This document shows, in pieces, positions 9,099-16,585 of a DNA stretch of 64,000 nt. The stretch is from positions 310,001 to 374,000 of the forward strand of contig NZ_SZYH01000002.1 in NCBI RefSeq assembly GCF_005298175.1, written 5' to 3'. Both the position numbers and the translations under genes were made by a program. Each line of letters opens with the position of its first letter. Within the stretch, counting starts at the first letter, position 1. The notes under the pieces were generated by a model. That model saw only the letters and a program-made list of their open reading frames with translations, did no database searches and was not told the origin of the DNA. The stretch is from Marinobacter panjinensis (GTDB lineage Bacteria > Pseudomonadota > Gammaproteobacteria > Pseudomonadales > Oleiphilaceae).

Positions 9099-9274
9099 CG
9101 TTGCCTTGCCTGTATTACCTGGGGCGTCGCCCGGTTTTGGTGCGGTTCTATGGTTTGGCGCACCGGAAATGAAGGCCTCATCAAGTTCCGTGCCATTGCT
9201 CGGTGCGCCGGGAAATGCGGTCACATTTATTTCGTGTACCTGCGTTTTAGCCTGTGTGGCCTGGGACCGGAATG

Positions 9275-9290
9275 CGTCAAATGACGTAGG
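9275..9290. promoter_or_regulatory. Candidate operator (inverted repeat CGTCA-AA-TGACG plus TAGG)
   Basis: CGTCAAATGACGTAGG contains perfect 5-base arms around AA. Almost the same 16 bases (one difference) occur before fmdA at 16472-16487, at a similar distance from the start codon (134 and 114 bases). The shared placement before two parts of one pathway suggests a binding site for the LuxR-type regulator at 4823-5728; this is inference. Confidence 0.5.
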
Positions 9291-9343
9291 GCGCTGGGGT
9301 GAATGCCGAATGGGCACCCATGAGGGGTCCGAGCAGAATGTTT

Positions 9344-9356
9344 GACGTGGGCGCTG
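9344..9356. promoter_or_regulatory. Candidate operator half-site (GACGTGGGCGCTG)
   Basis: This repeats, with one base deleted, the GACGTAGGGCGCTG found at 9283-9296, 61 bases upstream in the same orientation. Spacing near six helical turns would suit cooperative binding of a dimeric activator. It lies 53 bases before the urtA start codon. Confidence 0.4.
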
Positions 9357-9408
9357 TGCTTTCGGAAGGAAGCGCGGTACCGGCTTTCAAACACTGCGAG
9401 GATTCACC

Positions 9409-10680
9409 ATGGATACGACAGATATAGCCGCCAGCGGGCGGTCGTTCAGCAAGGGATTAGGGTTTCGAAAGAGCCTGATGACACTGGCGGCGTCCGTCAT
9501 GCTGGCCACGTCCGCGCAAGCGGCTACGCCGAGCACGGATGAGGTCAACACTACCGGACTGGCGGTCACTGATGACACCGTCACGGTCGGCATCCTGCAC
9601 TCCATTACCGGCACAATGGCGATCAGTGAGATCGGTTCGGTGCAGGCGGAAAAACTCGCCATTGATCAGATCAACGCTTCCGGCGGCGTGCTCGGCCGCC
9701 AGATTGACTTTGTCCAGGAAGACGGCGCCAGTGACTGGCCAACGTTTGCGGAAAAGTCCCGCAAGCTGCTGCGCCAGGACAACGTCGCCGCCATTTTCGG
9801 TGCCTGGACTTCAGCGTCCCGTAAAGCGGTACTGCCGGTCATGGAGCAGTACAACGGTATGCTTTACTACCCGACCTTCTATGAGGGCCTTGAGCAGTCT
9901 CCGAACGTGGTTTACACCGGCCAGGAAGCGACTCAGCAGATCCTTGCCAGTCTGAACTGGGCTGCCGAAACCAAGGGTGCGAAAAGCTTCTATCTGCTCG
10001 GATCGGACTATATCTGGCCGCGTACCTCCAACAAGATCGCCCGCAAGCATATCGAGGATAAGCTCGGCCTCAAGGTTTCCGGTGAGGAGTACTACCCGCT
10101 GGGCCACACTCAGTTCAACTCGGTCATCAACAAGATCAAGCTGAAGAAGCCGGACGTGATCTTTGCCTCAGTAGTCGGCGGCTCCAACGTGGCCTTCTAC
10201 AAGCAGATGAAAGCGGCCGGTATCGACTTCACCGACGAAAAGCCATTGCTGCTGACTATCTCCGTTACCGAGGACGAAATCCGCGGTATCGGTGGTGAGA
10301 ACGTAGACGGCATCTACGCCTCGATGAAGTACTTCCAGAGCCTGGACAACGCCAACAACGAGGAATTTGTAGCGGCTTTCAAAGAAGCCTACGGCGATGA
10401 CATGGTGATCGGCGACGTTACCCAGGCGGCTTACCTCGGCCCCTGGTTGTGGAAAGCAGCGGTTGAAAAAGCCGGCTCCTTCGATATCGACAAGATCCGC
10501 GAAGAGTTCGCAGGCATCGAGTTCAAGAAAGCACCAGAAGGCTACGTGCGCATCCACGAGAACCATCACCTGTGGTCCAAGACCCGTATCGGCCAGGCTC
10601 AGACTGACGGCCAGTACAAGGTGGTCTTCGAGACCGAAGAACTGATGGAACCCGATCCTTTCCCGGAAGGTTACCAGTAA
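9409..10680 (+). CDS. urtA: Urea/short-chain amide ABC transporter substrate-binding protein
   Basis: A 423-residue periplasmic receptor, the typical UrtA length. The N-terminus has a basic region, a hydrophobic core and a cleavage site near residue 38 (SAQA before ATPST). The mature part shows the branched-chain-type receptor fold with UrtA/FmdD features: VGILHSITGTMAISE, the INASGG.LGR segment, YNGMLYYPTFYEG, NWAAETKGAKSFYLLGSDY and a C-terminal HHLWSKTRIGQ. It captures urea or small amides for UrtBCDE. Because it lies upstream of two amidases and no urease is visible, short-chain amides such as formamide or acetamide are plausible natural ligands. It is the first gene of the operon and is followed by a stem-loop. 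Confidence 0.93.
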   Translation: MDTTDIAASGRSFSKGLGFRKSLMTLAASVMLATSAQAATPSTDEVNTTGLAVTDDTVTVGILHSITGTMAISEIGSVQAEKLAIDQINASGGVLGRQIDFVQEDGASDWPTFAEKSRKLLRQDNVAAIFGAWTSASRKAVLPVMEQYNGMLYYPTFYEGLEQSPNVVYTGQEATQQILASLNWAAETKGAKSFYLLGSDYIWPRTSNKIARKHIEDKLGLKVSGEEYYPLGHTQFNSVINKIKLKKPDVIFASVVGGSNVAFYKQMKAAGIDFTDEKPLLLTISVTEDEIRGIGGENVDGIYASMKYFQSLDNANNEEFVAAFKEAYGDDMVIGDVTQAAYLGPWLWKAAVEKAGSFDIDKIREEFAGIEFKKAPEGYVRIHENHHLWSKTRIGQAQTDGQYKVVFETEELMEPDPFPEGYQ

Positions 10681-10689
10681 GGCCGGATA

Positions 10690-10711
10690 GCCGGTGCCTT
10701 CGGGCGCCGGC
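10690..10711 (+). promoter_or_regulatory. Stem-loop between urtA and urtB
   Basis: GCCGGTGCC (10690-10698) pairs with GGCGCCGGC (10703-10711, one G-T pair) across a TTCG tetraloop, without a T-tract. Such hairpins after a binding-protein gene commonly stabilise the upstream mRNA or partly stop transcription, giving more receptor than permease. Confidence 0.6.
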
Positions 10712-10763
10712 ATCCATCGGCGCTACAACGCGAAGCATGTTGGTTTGAACGGGAGATAGGGTC

Positions 10764-11690
10764 ATGTTTGATGGCTACACCAGCAGTGAATTGATGTCGA
10801 TATTTGCCATGCAGGGGTTTGCCGGGCTCTCCCTGTTTTCAGTGTTCGTACTGATGGCCCTGGGCCTGACGATCATCTTCGGGCAGATGGGTGTGATCAA
10901 TATGGCCCACGGGGAGTTCATGATCCTCGGCGCCTACACAACCTACCTGACCTCCGGGTTTTTCCAGTCGTACCTGCCGGGGCTTTTTGGCGGGTATTTC
11001 TTTATTGCCATGATCCTGGCCTTCCTGGTCTGCGCTGCATTAGGGGCGCTCGTGGAGTGGCTCATGATACGGCACCTCTATCACCGACCTCTCGATACCC
11101 TGCTGGCGACCTGGGGTCTGAGCCTGATCATGCAGCAGGCTTACCGCTCCATCTTTGGCGCCCGGGAAGTGGGTGTCGACCTGCCGCAATGGATGCTGGG
11201 CGCATTCAATGTGACCGATCTGGTGCAATTACCGATTAACGGCCTGTTCGTAATGATCATCGCGCTATCTATTGCTGTGGGGCTCTACCTGCTCATGTAT
11301 CGCTCCGGCTATGGCAGGAAAGTGCGTGCTGTGGTGCAGAACCGCCCCATGGCCGAAGCCGTGGGTATCAACAGTGCCGGTATCGACCGGGCCACCTTTG
11401 CCCTCGGGTGTGGTATCGCCGGTGTTGCGGGCGCTGCGTTCACCATGATCGGATCAACGGGGCCCTCATCCGGCCAGGCGTACATCGTTGATACCTTCCT
11501 GGTGGTGGTGTTTGGCGGCGCGCAAAGCCTGATTGGCACCATCGTGTCTGCCTTCGGCATCTCCCAGGCCCAGTCCACCATGGAGTTTTTCCTCAGTGGT
11601 TCCATGGCCAAGGTACTCACCCTGCTGGTCGTCATTGGCATTCTGATGCTTCGTCCGGAAGGACTCATGGCCCTCAAGGTCCGTCGCTAG
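10764..11690 (+). CDS. urtB: Urea/amide ABC transporter permease UrtB
   Basis: A 308-residue LivH-type inner-membrane permease. It shows FVLMALGLTIIFGQMGVINM, the signature GEFMILGAYTTY, the EWLMIRHLY segment and the conserved cytoplasmic loop VRAVVQNRPMAEAVGIN that contacts the ATPases, then a glycine-rich helix (GCGIAGVAGAAF). Many UrtB proteins carry a long N-terminal secreted extension and exceed 500 residues; this one is the short form. ATG 10764 follows GGGAGATAGGGTC. It forms the channel with UrtC and lies between the receptor and urtC in the canonical order. Confidence 0.92.
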   Translation: MFDGYTSSELMSIFAMQGFAGLSLFSVFVLMALGLTIIFGQMGVINMAHGEFMILGAYTTYLTSGFFQSYLPGLFGGYFFIAMILAFLVCAALGALVEWLMIRHLYHRPLDTLLATWGLSLIMQQAYRSIFGAREVGVDLPQWMLGAFNVTDLVQLPINGLFVMIIALSIAVGLYLLMYRSGYGRKVRAVVQNRPMAEAVGINSAGIDRATFALGCGIAGVAGAAFTMIGSTGPSSGQAYIVDTFLVVVFGGAQSLIGTIVSAFGISQAQSTMEFFLSGSMAKVLTLLVVIGILMLRPEGLMALKVRR

Positions 11691-11699
11691 GAGATTGTG

Positions 11700-12899
11700 A
11701 TGAAAACTTCATCCCCATTGAAATGGTTCGCCTCCCGTGAGGGGCTGTATTACCTGGGACTGGCGGCGCTGCTGGTCATCATACTGCCGCTGATACTGGA
11801 TCCGTTCCGCCTGAATATGGTGGGCAAGTACCTGACCTACGCCTTCGTCGCGATTGGGCTGGTGATGTGCTGGGGTAAGGCCGGCATCCTCAGCCTGGGG
11901 CAGGGCGTGTTCTTTGGCCTCGGTGGCTACTGCATGGCGATGTTCCTGAAACTGGAAGCTTCCACACCGGAAGCTACCGCTATCCAGTCGACCCCCGGTA
12001 TCCCGGACTTTATGGACTGGAACCAGCTCACCGAGCTGCCCTGGTTCTGGGAACCGTTCCACAGCTTCTCATTCACCCTGTTGGCGGTGATCGGTGTGCC
12101 GGTGTTGCTGGCCTTCGTGATCGGACTTGCCATGTTCACCCGCCGGGTGGGTGGCGTGTACTTCGCCATCATCACCCAGGCCATCGCCGCCGTCCTGACC
12201 ATCCTGATCATCGGGCAGCAGGGCTTCACCGGTGGCGTAAACGGCATTACCGACCTGCAGACACTGAAGGGCTGGGACATTCGAACCGACGAAGCCCGGA
12301 ACATCCTTTACTTCGTCTGCGTCGGCATGCTGTTCCTGGTCCTGTTTGTGGCGCGCTTTGTCCAGAACAGCAAACTGGGCCGCATCCTGGTGGCCATGAA
12401 CGCCCAGGAAACCCGGGTGCGTTTCTCCGGCTATGACGTTGCCGCGTTCAAGATCTTCGTGTTCTGCCTGGCCGCGGCTTTTGCCGGTGTCGGTGGTGCC
12501 ATGTTCACGCTGATCGTGGGTTTCATGTCGCCGTCGTTCATCGGCATCGTCGCTTCCATTGAGATGGTCATCTTCTGCGCCCTGGGTGGCCGGTTGTCCA
12601 TCCTGGGTGCGGTCTACGGAGCGCTGCTGGTCAATGCCGCCAAGAGCGGGTTTTCGGAATCCTTCCCGGAACTCTGGCCATTCGCCATGGGCGCACTTTT
12701 CATTGGCGTGGTACTGGCTTTCCCGAATGGTATGGCCGGTCTTTACCAGACCTATGTCATGCCTCTGGAAGACAAGATCTTCAGGCGGAACAAGGCTAAA
12801 GCCACAGCTGCGCCCAAACCTGAAGCCACCAGGCCGACGGCTGACAAAACTGATGATTACGATCCGATAATCGATCGCTACAGCCCGGAGAAATCATGA
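11700..12899 (+). CDS. urtC: Urea/amide ABC transporter permease UrtC
   Basis: The protein has 399 residues from ATG 11700, preferred over GTG 11697 because AGGAG lies at the better distance. It is LivM-type, with LGLVMCWGKAGILSLGQG style sequence near residue 55, YFAIITQAIAAVLTILI, and the EAA-like loop GRILVAMNAQETRVRFSGY. A charged, proline-rich cytoplasmic tail of about 45 residues follows the last helix. It pairs with UrtB and overlaps urtD by four bases (ATGA), so the two are coupled. Confidence 0.92.
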   Translation: MKTSSPLKWFASREGLYYLGLAALLVIILPLILDPFRLNMVGKYLTYAFVAIGLVMCWGKAGILSLGQGVFFGLGGYCMAMFLKLEASTPEATAIQSTPGIPDFMDWNQLTELPWFWEPFHSFSFTLLAVIGVPVLLAFVIGLAMFTRRVGGVYFAIITQAIAAVLTILIIGQQGFTGGVNGITDLQTLKGWDIRTDEARNILYFVCVGMLFLVLFVARFVQNSKLGRILVAMNAQETRVRFSGYDVAAFKIFVFCLAAAFAGVGGAMFTLIVGFMSPSFIGIVASIEMVIFCALGGRLSILGAVYGALLVNAAKSGFSESFPELWPFAMGALFIGVVLAFPNGMAGLYQTYVMPLEDKIFRRNKAKATAAPKPEATRPTADKTDDYDPIIDRYSPEKS

Positions 12900-13657
12900 T
12901 GAATGCAGCCAAGAGCAAAAAAGGGGATTTTCTGCTGGCGGTTGAGGGACTGACGGTTTCATTCGATGGCTTTAAGGCTGTCGATGACCTGTCCTTCTAC
13001 CTCGACCCCAAGGAAATCCGGGTGATCATCGGCCCCAACGGTGCGGGCAAGACTACTGTGCTGGACCTGATCTGTGGCAAGACCAAAGCCACCGCTGGGT
13101 CCATCAAGTTTGCGGGTAAGGAGCTGACGAAACTGAAGGAACACCAGATCGTTCACTCAGGCGTGGGTCGGAAATTCCAGACCCCCTCGGTGTTTGAGGA
13201 CCTGACCGTGTTCGAGAACCTGGAGCTGTCTTTCCCCAGGGGCCACAGCGTGATGGGGGCGCTGGCCTTCAACCGGGATCCGGCCGTCCTCGCTGCGGTT
13301 GAGGAAGTGGCGGAGACCATCTTCCTGACGGATGTGCTGAACGAATCGGCCGCTTCGCTCAGCCACGGCCAGAAGCAATGGCTGGAGATTGGCATGCTGC
13401 TGATCCAGAAGCCGGATTTGCTGATGCTGGACGAGCCGGTGGCCGGTATGTCGGTCACGGAGCGGAAGAAAACCGCCGAACTGCTCAAGGTGATCACCAA
13501 GGACCATACGGTGCTGGTTATTGAGCATGACATGCAGTTTGTCGGCGACATCGCCGACCGGGTCACCGTCATGCATCAGGGCAAGGTTTTATCGGAAGGG
13601 TCCATCGAGCACGTGAAATCTGACCCGAAAGTCGTCGAAGTCTACCTGGGGCACTGA
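12896..13657 (+). CDS. urtD: Urea/amide ABC transporter ATP-binding protein UrtD
   Basis: A 253-residue LivG-type ATPase. Walker A is GPNGAGKTT, the Q-loop lies in GVGRKFQTPSVFEDLTVFENL, the signature is LSHGQKQWLE (LSHGQ rather than LSGGQ, as usual for UrtD), and Walker B is LLMLDEPVAGM followed by IEHDM with the switch histidine. It pairs with UrtE to power uptake. Two ATGs (12896 and 12899) are possible; CGGAG lies upstream. Only two bases separate it from urtE. Confidence 0.93.
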   Translation: MMNAAKSKKGDFLLAVEGLTVSFDGFKAVDDLSFYLDPKEIRVIIGPNGAGKTTVLDLICGKTKATAGSIKFAGKELTKLKEHQIVHSGVGRKFQTPSVFEDLTVFENLELSFPRGHSVMGALAFNRDPAVLAAVEEVAETIFLTDVLNESAASLSHGQKQWLEIGMLLIQKPDLLMLDEPVAGMSVTERKKTAELLKVITKDHTVLVIEHDMQFVGDIADRVTVMHQGKVLSEGSIEHVKSDPKVVEVYLGH

Positions 13658-13659
13658 TC

Positions 13660-14349
13660 ATGCTGAGCATAAAACATCATTCGGTGGCCTATGGCCAAAG
13701 CACCATCATCGATGACCTTAACCTGGATGTGGAGAAAAACGAGATTGTCGCCGTGGTGGGCCGTAACGGCATGGGCAAGACCACGCTGATGAAATCCCTG
13801 GTGGGGATGACGCCGACGAGGGGCGGAGAAGTCAGCCTCGACGGCACCAATATCTCCAACTTGAAGAGTTTCCAGCGGGTGCGTGCCGGGATCGGCTTTG
13901 TGCCCCAGGGGCGGATGATTTTTCCCACCCTGACGGTGCGGGAAAACATCGAGACGGCCCTGGCGGCGGTGGGCGAGAAGAAGGTGCCTGAGGATCTGTA
14001 CGAGCTGTTCCCGGTGCTCAAGGAAATGCAGAACCGGCGCGGCGGCAACCTGTCTGGCGGCCAGCAGCAACAGCTGGCGATCGCCCGGGCCCTGGCCACC
14101 CGGCCCAAGGTGCTGCTGCTGGACGAACCGACCGAAGGCATCCAGCCCAACATCATCAAGGAGATCGCCAAGACGTTGCGGAAAATTCGTGATGAGCGCG
14201 GGCTGTCGATTGTGGTGTCGGAGCAGGTGCTGAGCTTTGTGATGGACGCGGCGGACCGGATTCTGGTGATTGAGAAGGGCGCTATCGTCCACGAAGAAAG
14301 CCGGGCCGACGCGGACCAGGACAAGATTGCCAGTTATCTGGCGGTGTGA
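13660..14349 (+). CDS. urtE: Urea/amide ABC transporter ATP-binding protein UrtE
   Basis: A 229-residue LivF-type ATPase with Walker A GRNGMGKTTLMKSLVG, the family-specific VPQGRMIFPTLTVRENIE, signature LSGGQQQQLAIARAL, Walker B VLLLDEPTEGIQP and switch region VVSEQVLSF (a glutamine stands where many ABC proteins have histidine, as is normal for LivF/UrtE). It completes the UrtABCDE importer. The gene ends 26 bases before amiE, in the same transcription direction with no terminator between, so amidase and transporter are probably co-transcribed. Confidence 0.93.
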   Translation: MLSIKHHSVAYGQSTIIDDLNLDVEKNEIVAVVGRNGMGKTTLMKSLVGMTPTRGGEVSLDGTNISNLKSFQRVRAGIGFVPQGRMIFPTLTVRENIETALAAVGEKKVPEDLYELFPVLKEMQNRRGGNLSGGQQQQLAIARALATRPKVLLLDEPTEGIQPNIIKEIAKTLRKIRDERGLSIVVSEQVLSFVMDAADRILVIEKGAIVHEESRADADQDKIASYLAV

Positions 14350-14375
14350 CCGATTGAGCAATCAGGAGACGAACA

Positions 14376-15422
14376 ATGAGACACGGTGATATTTCCAGCA
14401 GTAACGACACCGTCGGCGTGGCGGTGGTGAACTACAAGATGCCCCGGCTGCACACCAAGGCCGAGGTGCTGGACAACGCCCGCAAGATTGCGGACATGAT
14501 CAAGGGTATGAAGGTGGGCCTGCCGGGGATGGACCTGGTGGTGTTCCCGGAATACAGCACCATGGGCATCATGTATGACAACGACGAGATGATGGAAACC
14601 GCCGCCACGGTACCCGGCGACGAAACCGCCATCTTCTCCGCCGCCTGCCGCGAGGCCAATACCTGGGGCATCTTCTCGCTGACCGGTGAACGCCACGAGG
14701 ATCATCCCAACAAGGCGCCTTACAACACCCTGATTCTTATTAACAACGAGGGTGAAATCGTTCAGAAGTACCGCAAGTGTGTGCCCTGGTGCCCGATTGA
14801 GGGCTGGTATCCCGGTGATACCACCTACGTGACCGAAGGCCCCAAGGGCATGAAGATCAGCCTGATCATCTGCGACGACGGCAACTACCCGGAAATCTGG
14901 CGGGACTGCGCCATGAAGGGCGCCGAGCTGATCGTGCGCTGCCAGGGTTATATGTACCCGGCCAAGGAGCAGCAGGTGATGATGTCCAAAAGCATGGCCT
15001 GGGCCAACAACTGCTATGTGGCGGTGGCCAACGCCTCGGGCTTTGATGGCGTGTATTCCTATTTCGGCCACTCCGCGATCATTGGTTTTGATGGCCGTAC
15101 CCTCGGCGAATGCGGGGAGGAAGACATGGGCATTCAGTACGCCCAGCTGTCGGTGAGCCAGATCCGCGACGCCCGCAAAAACGACCAGTCCCAGAACCAC
15201 CTGTTCAAGCTGCTGCACCGTGGCTACACCGGTGTTCATGCCTCTGGTGATGGTGACAAGGGCGTGGCTGACTGCCCGTTCGAGTTCTATCGCACCTGGG
15301 TGATGGACGCCCAGAAGGCGCAGGAGAATGTGGAGGCCATGACCCGCACCACCGTGGGTACCGCCGAATGCCCGGTGGGCGACTTGCCTGTTGAGGGCAA
15401 GGAAAAATCCGCAGGGGCTTAA
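14376..15422 (+). CDS. amiE: Aliphatic amidase AmiE
   Basis: A 348-residue cytoplasmic amidase of the nitrilase superfamily that hydrolyses short aliphatic amides (acetamide, propionamide) to the acid and ammonia. The first 27 residues match my memory of the Pseudomonas aeruginosa enzyme exactly, and the alignment looks gap-free to about residue 330. The catalytic triad is in place: E59 (VVFPEY), K134 (VQKYRK) and C166 ([11 protein letters not shown]). The CAGGAG site at 14363 sets the start. In Pseudomonas the gene is followed by amiBCRS; here only amiB follows and the transporter upstream is urtABCDE. A formamidase role (AmiF-like) is less likely given the N-terminal match. Confidence 0.95.
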   Translation: MRHGDISSSNDTVGVAVVNYKMPRLHTKAEVLDNARKIADMIKGMKVGLPGMDLVVFPEYSTMGIMYDNDEMMETAATVPGDETAIFSAACREANTWGIFSLTGERHEDHPNKAPYNTLILINNEGEIVQKYRKCVPWCPIEGWYPGDTTYVTEGPKGMKISLIICDDGNYPEIWRDCAMKGAELIVRCQGYMYPAKEQQVMMSKSMAWANNCYVAVANASGFDGVYSYFGHSAIIGFDGRTLGECGEEDMGIQYAQLSVSQIRDARKNDQSQNHLFKLLHRGYTGVHASGDGDKGVADCPFEFYRTWVMDAQKAQENVEAMTRTTVGTAECPVGDLPVEGKEKSAGA

Positions 15423-15437
15423 GCCCGGGAGGCGTTC

Positions 15438-16481
15438 ATGCCGTTTATCAACGAACGGCTGGAAGCCAACCGGGAATCCATTGAAAAGGACCGGGCCGCC
15501 TCAGGCCCGGTTCGTGCTTCCCGGTTCCGCTTCGAGCCCGAAGCCGTGATGGCCCGCCTGCGGGACAAAATCGTTGGCCAGAATGAGGCCCTCGCGGCCA
15601 TGGAATCCATGCTGGTGCGGGTGAAAGCCGACATCGGCGAAGAAAACCGGCCGCTGGCGGTGCACCTGTTCCTTGGCCCCACCGGGGTGGGTAAGACCGA
15701 AACCGTACGGCTGATCGCCGAAGCCATCCACGGCAACCGCGATGGCTTGTGCCGCATCGACATGAACACCCTGGCCCAGGAGCATTACGCCGCCGCGCTG
15801 ACCGGCGCACCGCCGGGCTATGTCGGCAGCAAGGAAGGCCACAGCCTGTTCGATCTGGACAAGGTACAGGGCTCGTTCAGCAAGCCCGGCATTGTGCTGT
15901 TTGATGAAATTGAAAAGGCCAGCAAGGAAGTGGTCCGCACCCTGCTGAACGTGCTGGATACCGGCCGGCTGGTGTTCCCCTCCGGCAATCGGGAGATCGA
16001 CTTCCGCAACACCCTGATCTTCATGACCAGCAACGCCGGAGCGCTGGATGCCGAGGCGCACGAACAGACTTACCAAAGCGGCTGGCGCCGCTGGCTCGGC
16101 TTCTCGCCAGGAAAGGGCGGGGCCATAAGGGATAGCGCTCTTCGCCGGCATTTCGACCCGGAATTCCTCAACCGAATTGACCAGATCCTCACCTTCAACC
16201 GCCTCACCGACAACTGGCTGGAGGCGTTGCTGGATATCGAGCTGGCGGGCCTCAACCGCCGGTTGTCGAAAAAGCACGCCGAGTTGTCTTTGTCGCCCGA
16301 ACTGCGTGAGGAGCTGCGCCGTGGCTACGACGCCCGCTATGGCGCCCGGGAAATGCTGAGGGCCTTCCGTCAGCGCCTGGAGCCGGCGGTAGCAAAGGCG
16401 CTGCTGGCGTATCCGGACTGCCACCGGTTTGAGGCTGGCGTGAAGGGCAGAGAGGTGACCGTGCACCAATACGTCGAATGA
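15438..16481 (+). CDS. amiB: AmiB-like AAA+ ATPase (Clp/HSP100-related)
   Basis: A 347-residue AAA+ protein resembling the second ATPase domain of ClpA/ClpB, without N-terminal substrate domain or second AAA ring. Walker A is GPTGVGKT (80-87), the pore-type loop is APPGYVGS (about 124-131), Walker B is IVLFDEIEKA (152-161), sensor 1 is IFMTSN, and the C-terminal small domain ends in YGAREMLRAFRQRLEP. The first 35 residues are unique. It starts 15 bases after amiE with GGGAGG, the same order as in the Pseudomonas amidase operon, where AmiB's role is poorly defined; remodelling or assembly of amidase or transporter is possible. Confidence 0.85.
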   Translation: MPFINERLEANRESIEKDRAASGPVRASRFRFEPEAVMARLRDKIVGQNEALAAMESMLVRVKADIGEENRPLAVHLFLGPTGVGKTETVRLIAEAIHGNRDGLCRIDMNTLAQEHYAAALTGAPPGYVGSKEGHSLFDLDKVQGSFSKPGIVLFDEIEKASKEVVRTLLNVLDTGRLVFPSGNREIDFRNTLIFMTSNAGALDAEAHEQTYQSGWRRWLGFSPGKGGAIRDSALRRHFDPEFLNRIDQILTFNRLTDNWLEALLDIELAGLNRRLSKKHAELSLSPELREELRRGYDARYGAREMLRAFRQRLEPAVAKALLAYPDCHRFEAGVKGREVTVHQYVE

Positions 16482-16487
16482 CGTAGG
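16472..16487. promoter_or_regulatory. Candidate operator before fmdA (CGTCGAATGACGTAGG)
   Basis: This differs by one base from the inverted repeat before urtA (9275-9290) and also continues with a G-rich stretch. It overlaps the amiB stop codon (16479-16481), so part of it is also coding. Its position suggests fmdAB has its own promoter under the same regulator. Confidence 0.5.
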
Positions 16488-16489
16488 TA

Positions 16490-16518
16490 CCGGGGGTATT
16501 TCGCGAATACTCCCCCGG
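16490..16518 (+). promoter_or_regulatory. Strong stem-loop between amiB and fmdA
   Basis: CCGGGGGTATT (16490-16500) pairs with AATACTCCCCCGG (16506-16518) with a single bulged T, capped by TCGCG. No T-run follows, so it is more likely an RNA processing or stability element, or a factor-assisted terminator, than a classical intrinsic terminator. It separates amiB from fmdA. Confidence 0.6.
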
Positions 16519-16585
16519 GGCCGGATTTCGGATAGTGAAGCTGTTACCTAAACCTGTAAGCCAATAATACCAAGGAGCCTCCGTT

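Larger units (their letters stand above)
9099..9408. promoter_or_regulatory. Divergent control region between the hybrid kinase and urtA
   Basis: This 310-base region must drive the kinase/regulator pair leftward and urtA rightward. It contains the CGTCAAATGACG inverted repeat (9275-9286) and a related half-site at 9344-9356, described separately. The urtA ribosome-binding site is GAGG at about 9396. I could not assign -35/-10 elements; a sigma-54 type promoter was looked for and not seen. Confidence 0.5.

Noticed and set aside
7827..9284. Long open frame (485 codons) on the + strand, opposite the hybrid kinase
   Set aside because: It mirrors the kinase's permease region, has no ribosome-binding site or protein-like motifs, and is rich in His/Gly/Gln as expected for an antisense shadow of GC-rich coding DNA.
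9099..9317. N-terminal extension of the hybrid kinase to GTG 9317
   Set aside because: The extra 73 residues have low-complexity composition, no good ribosome-binding site, and would cover the palindromic motif at 9275; family-like sequence begins just after ATG 9098.
14334..15239. Leftward frame of 301 codons opposite amiE
   Set aside because: The amiE frame carries a complete catalytic triad and close similarity to a known enzyme; the reverse frame has no family character.
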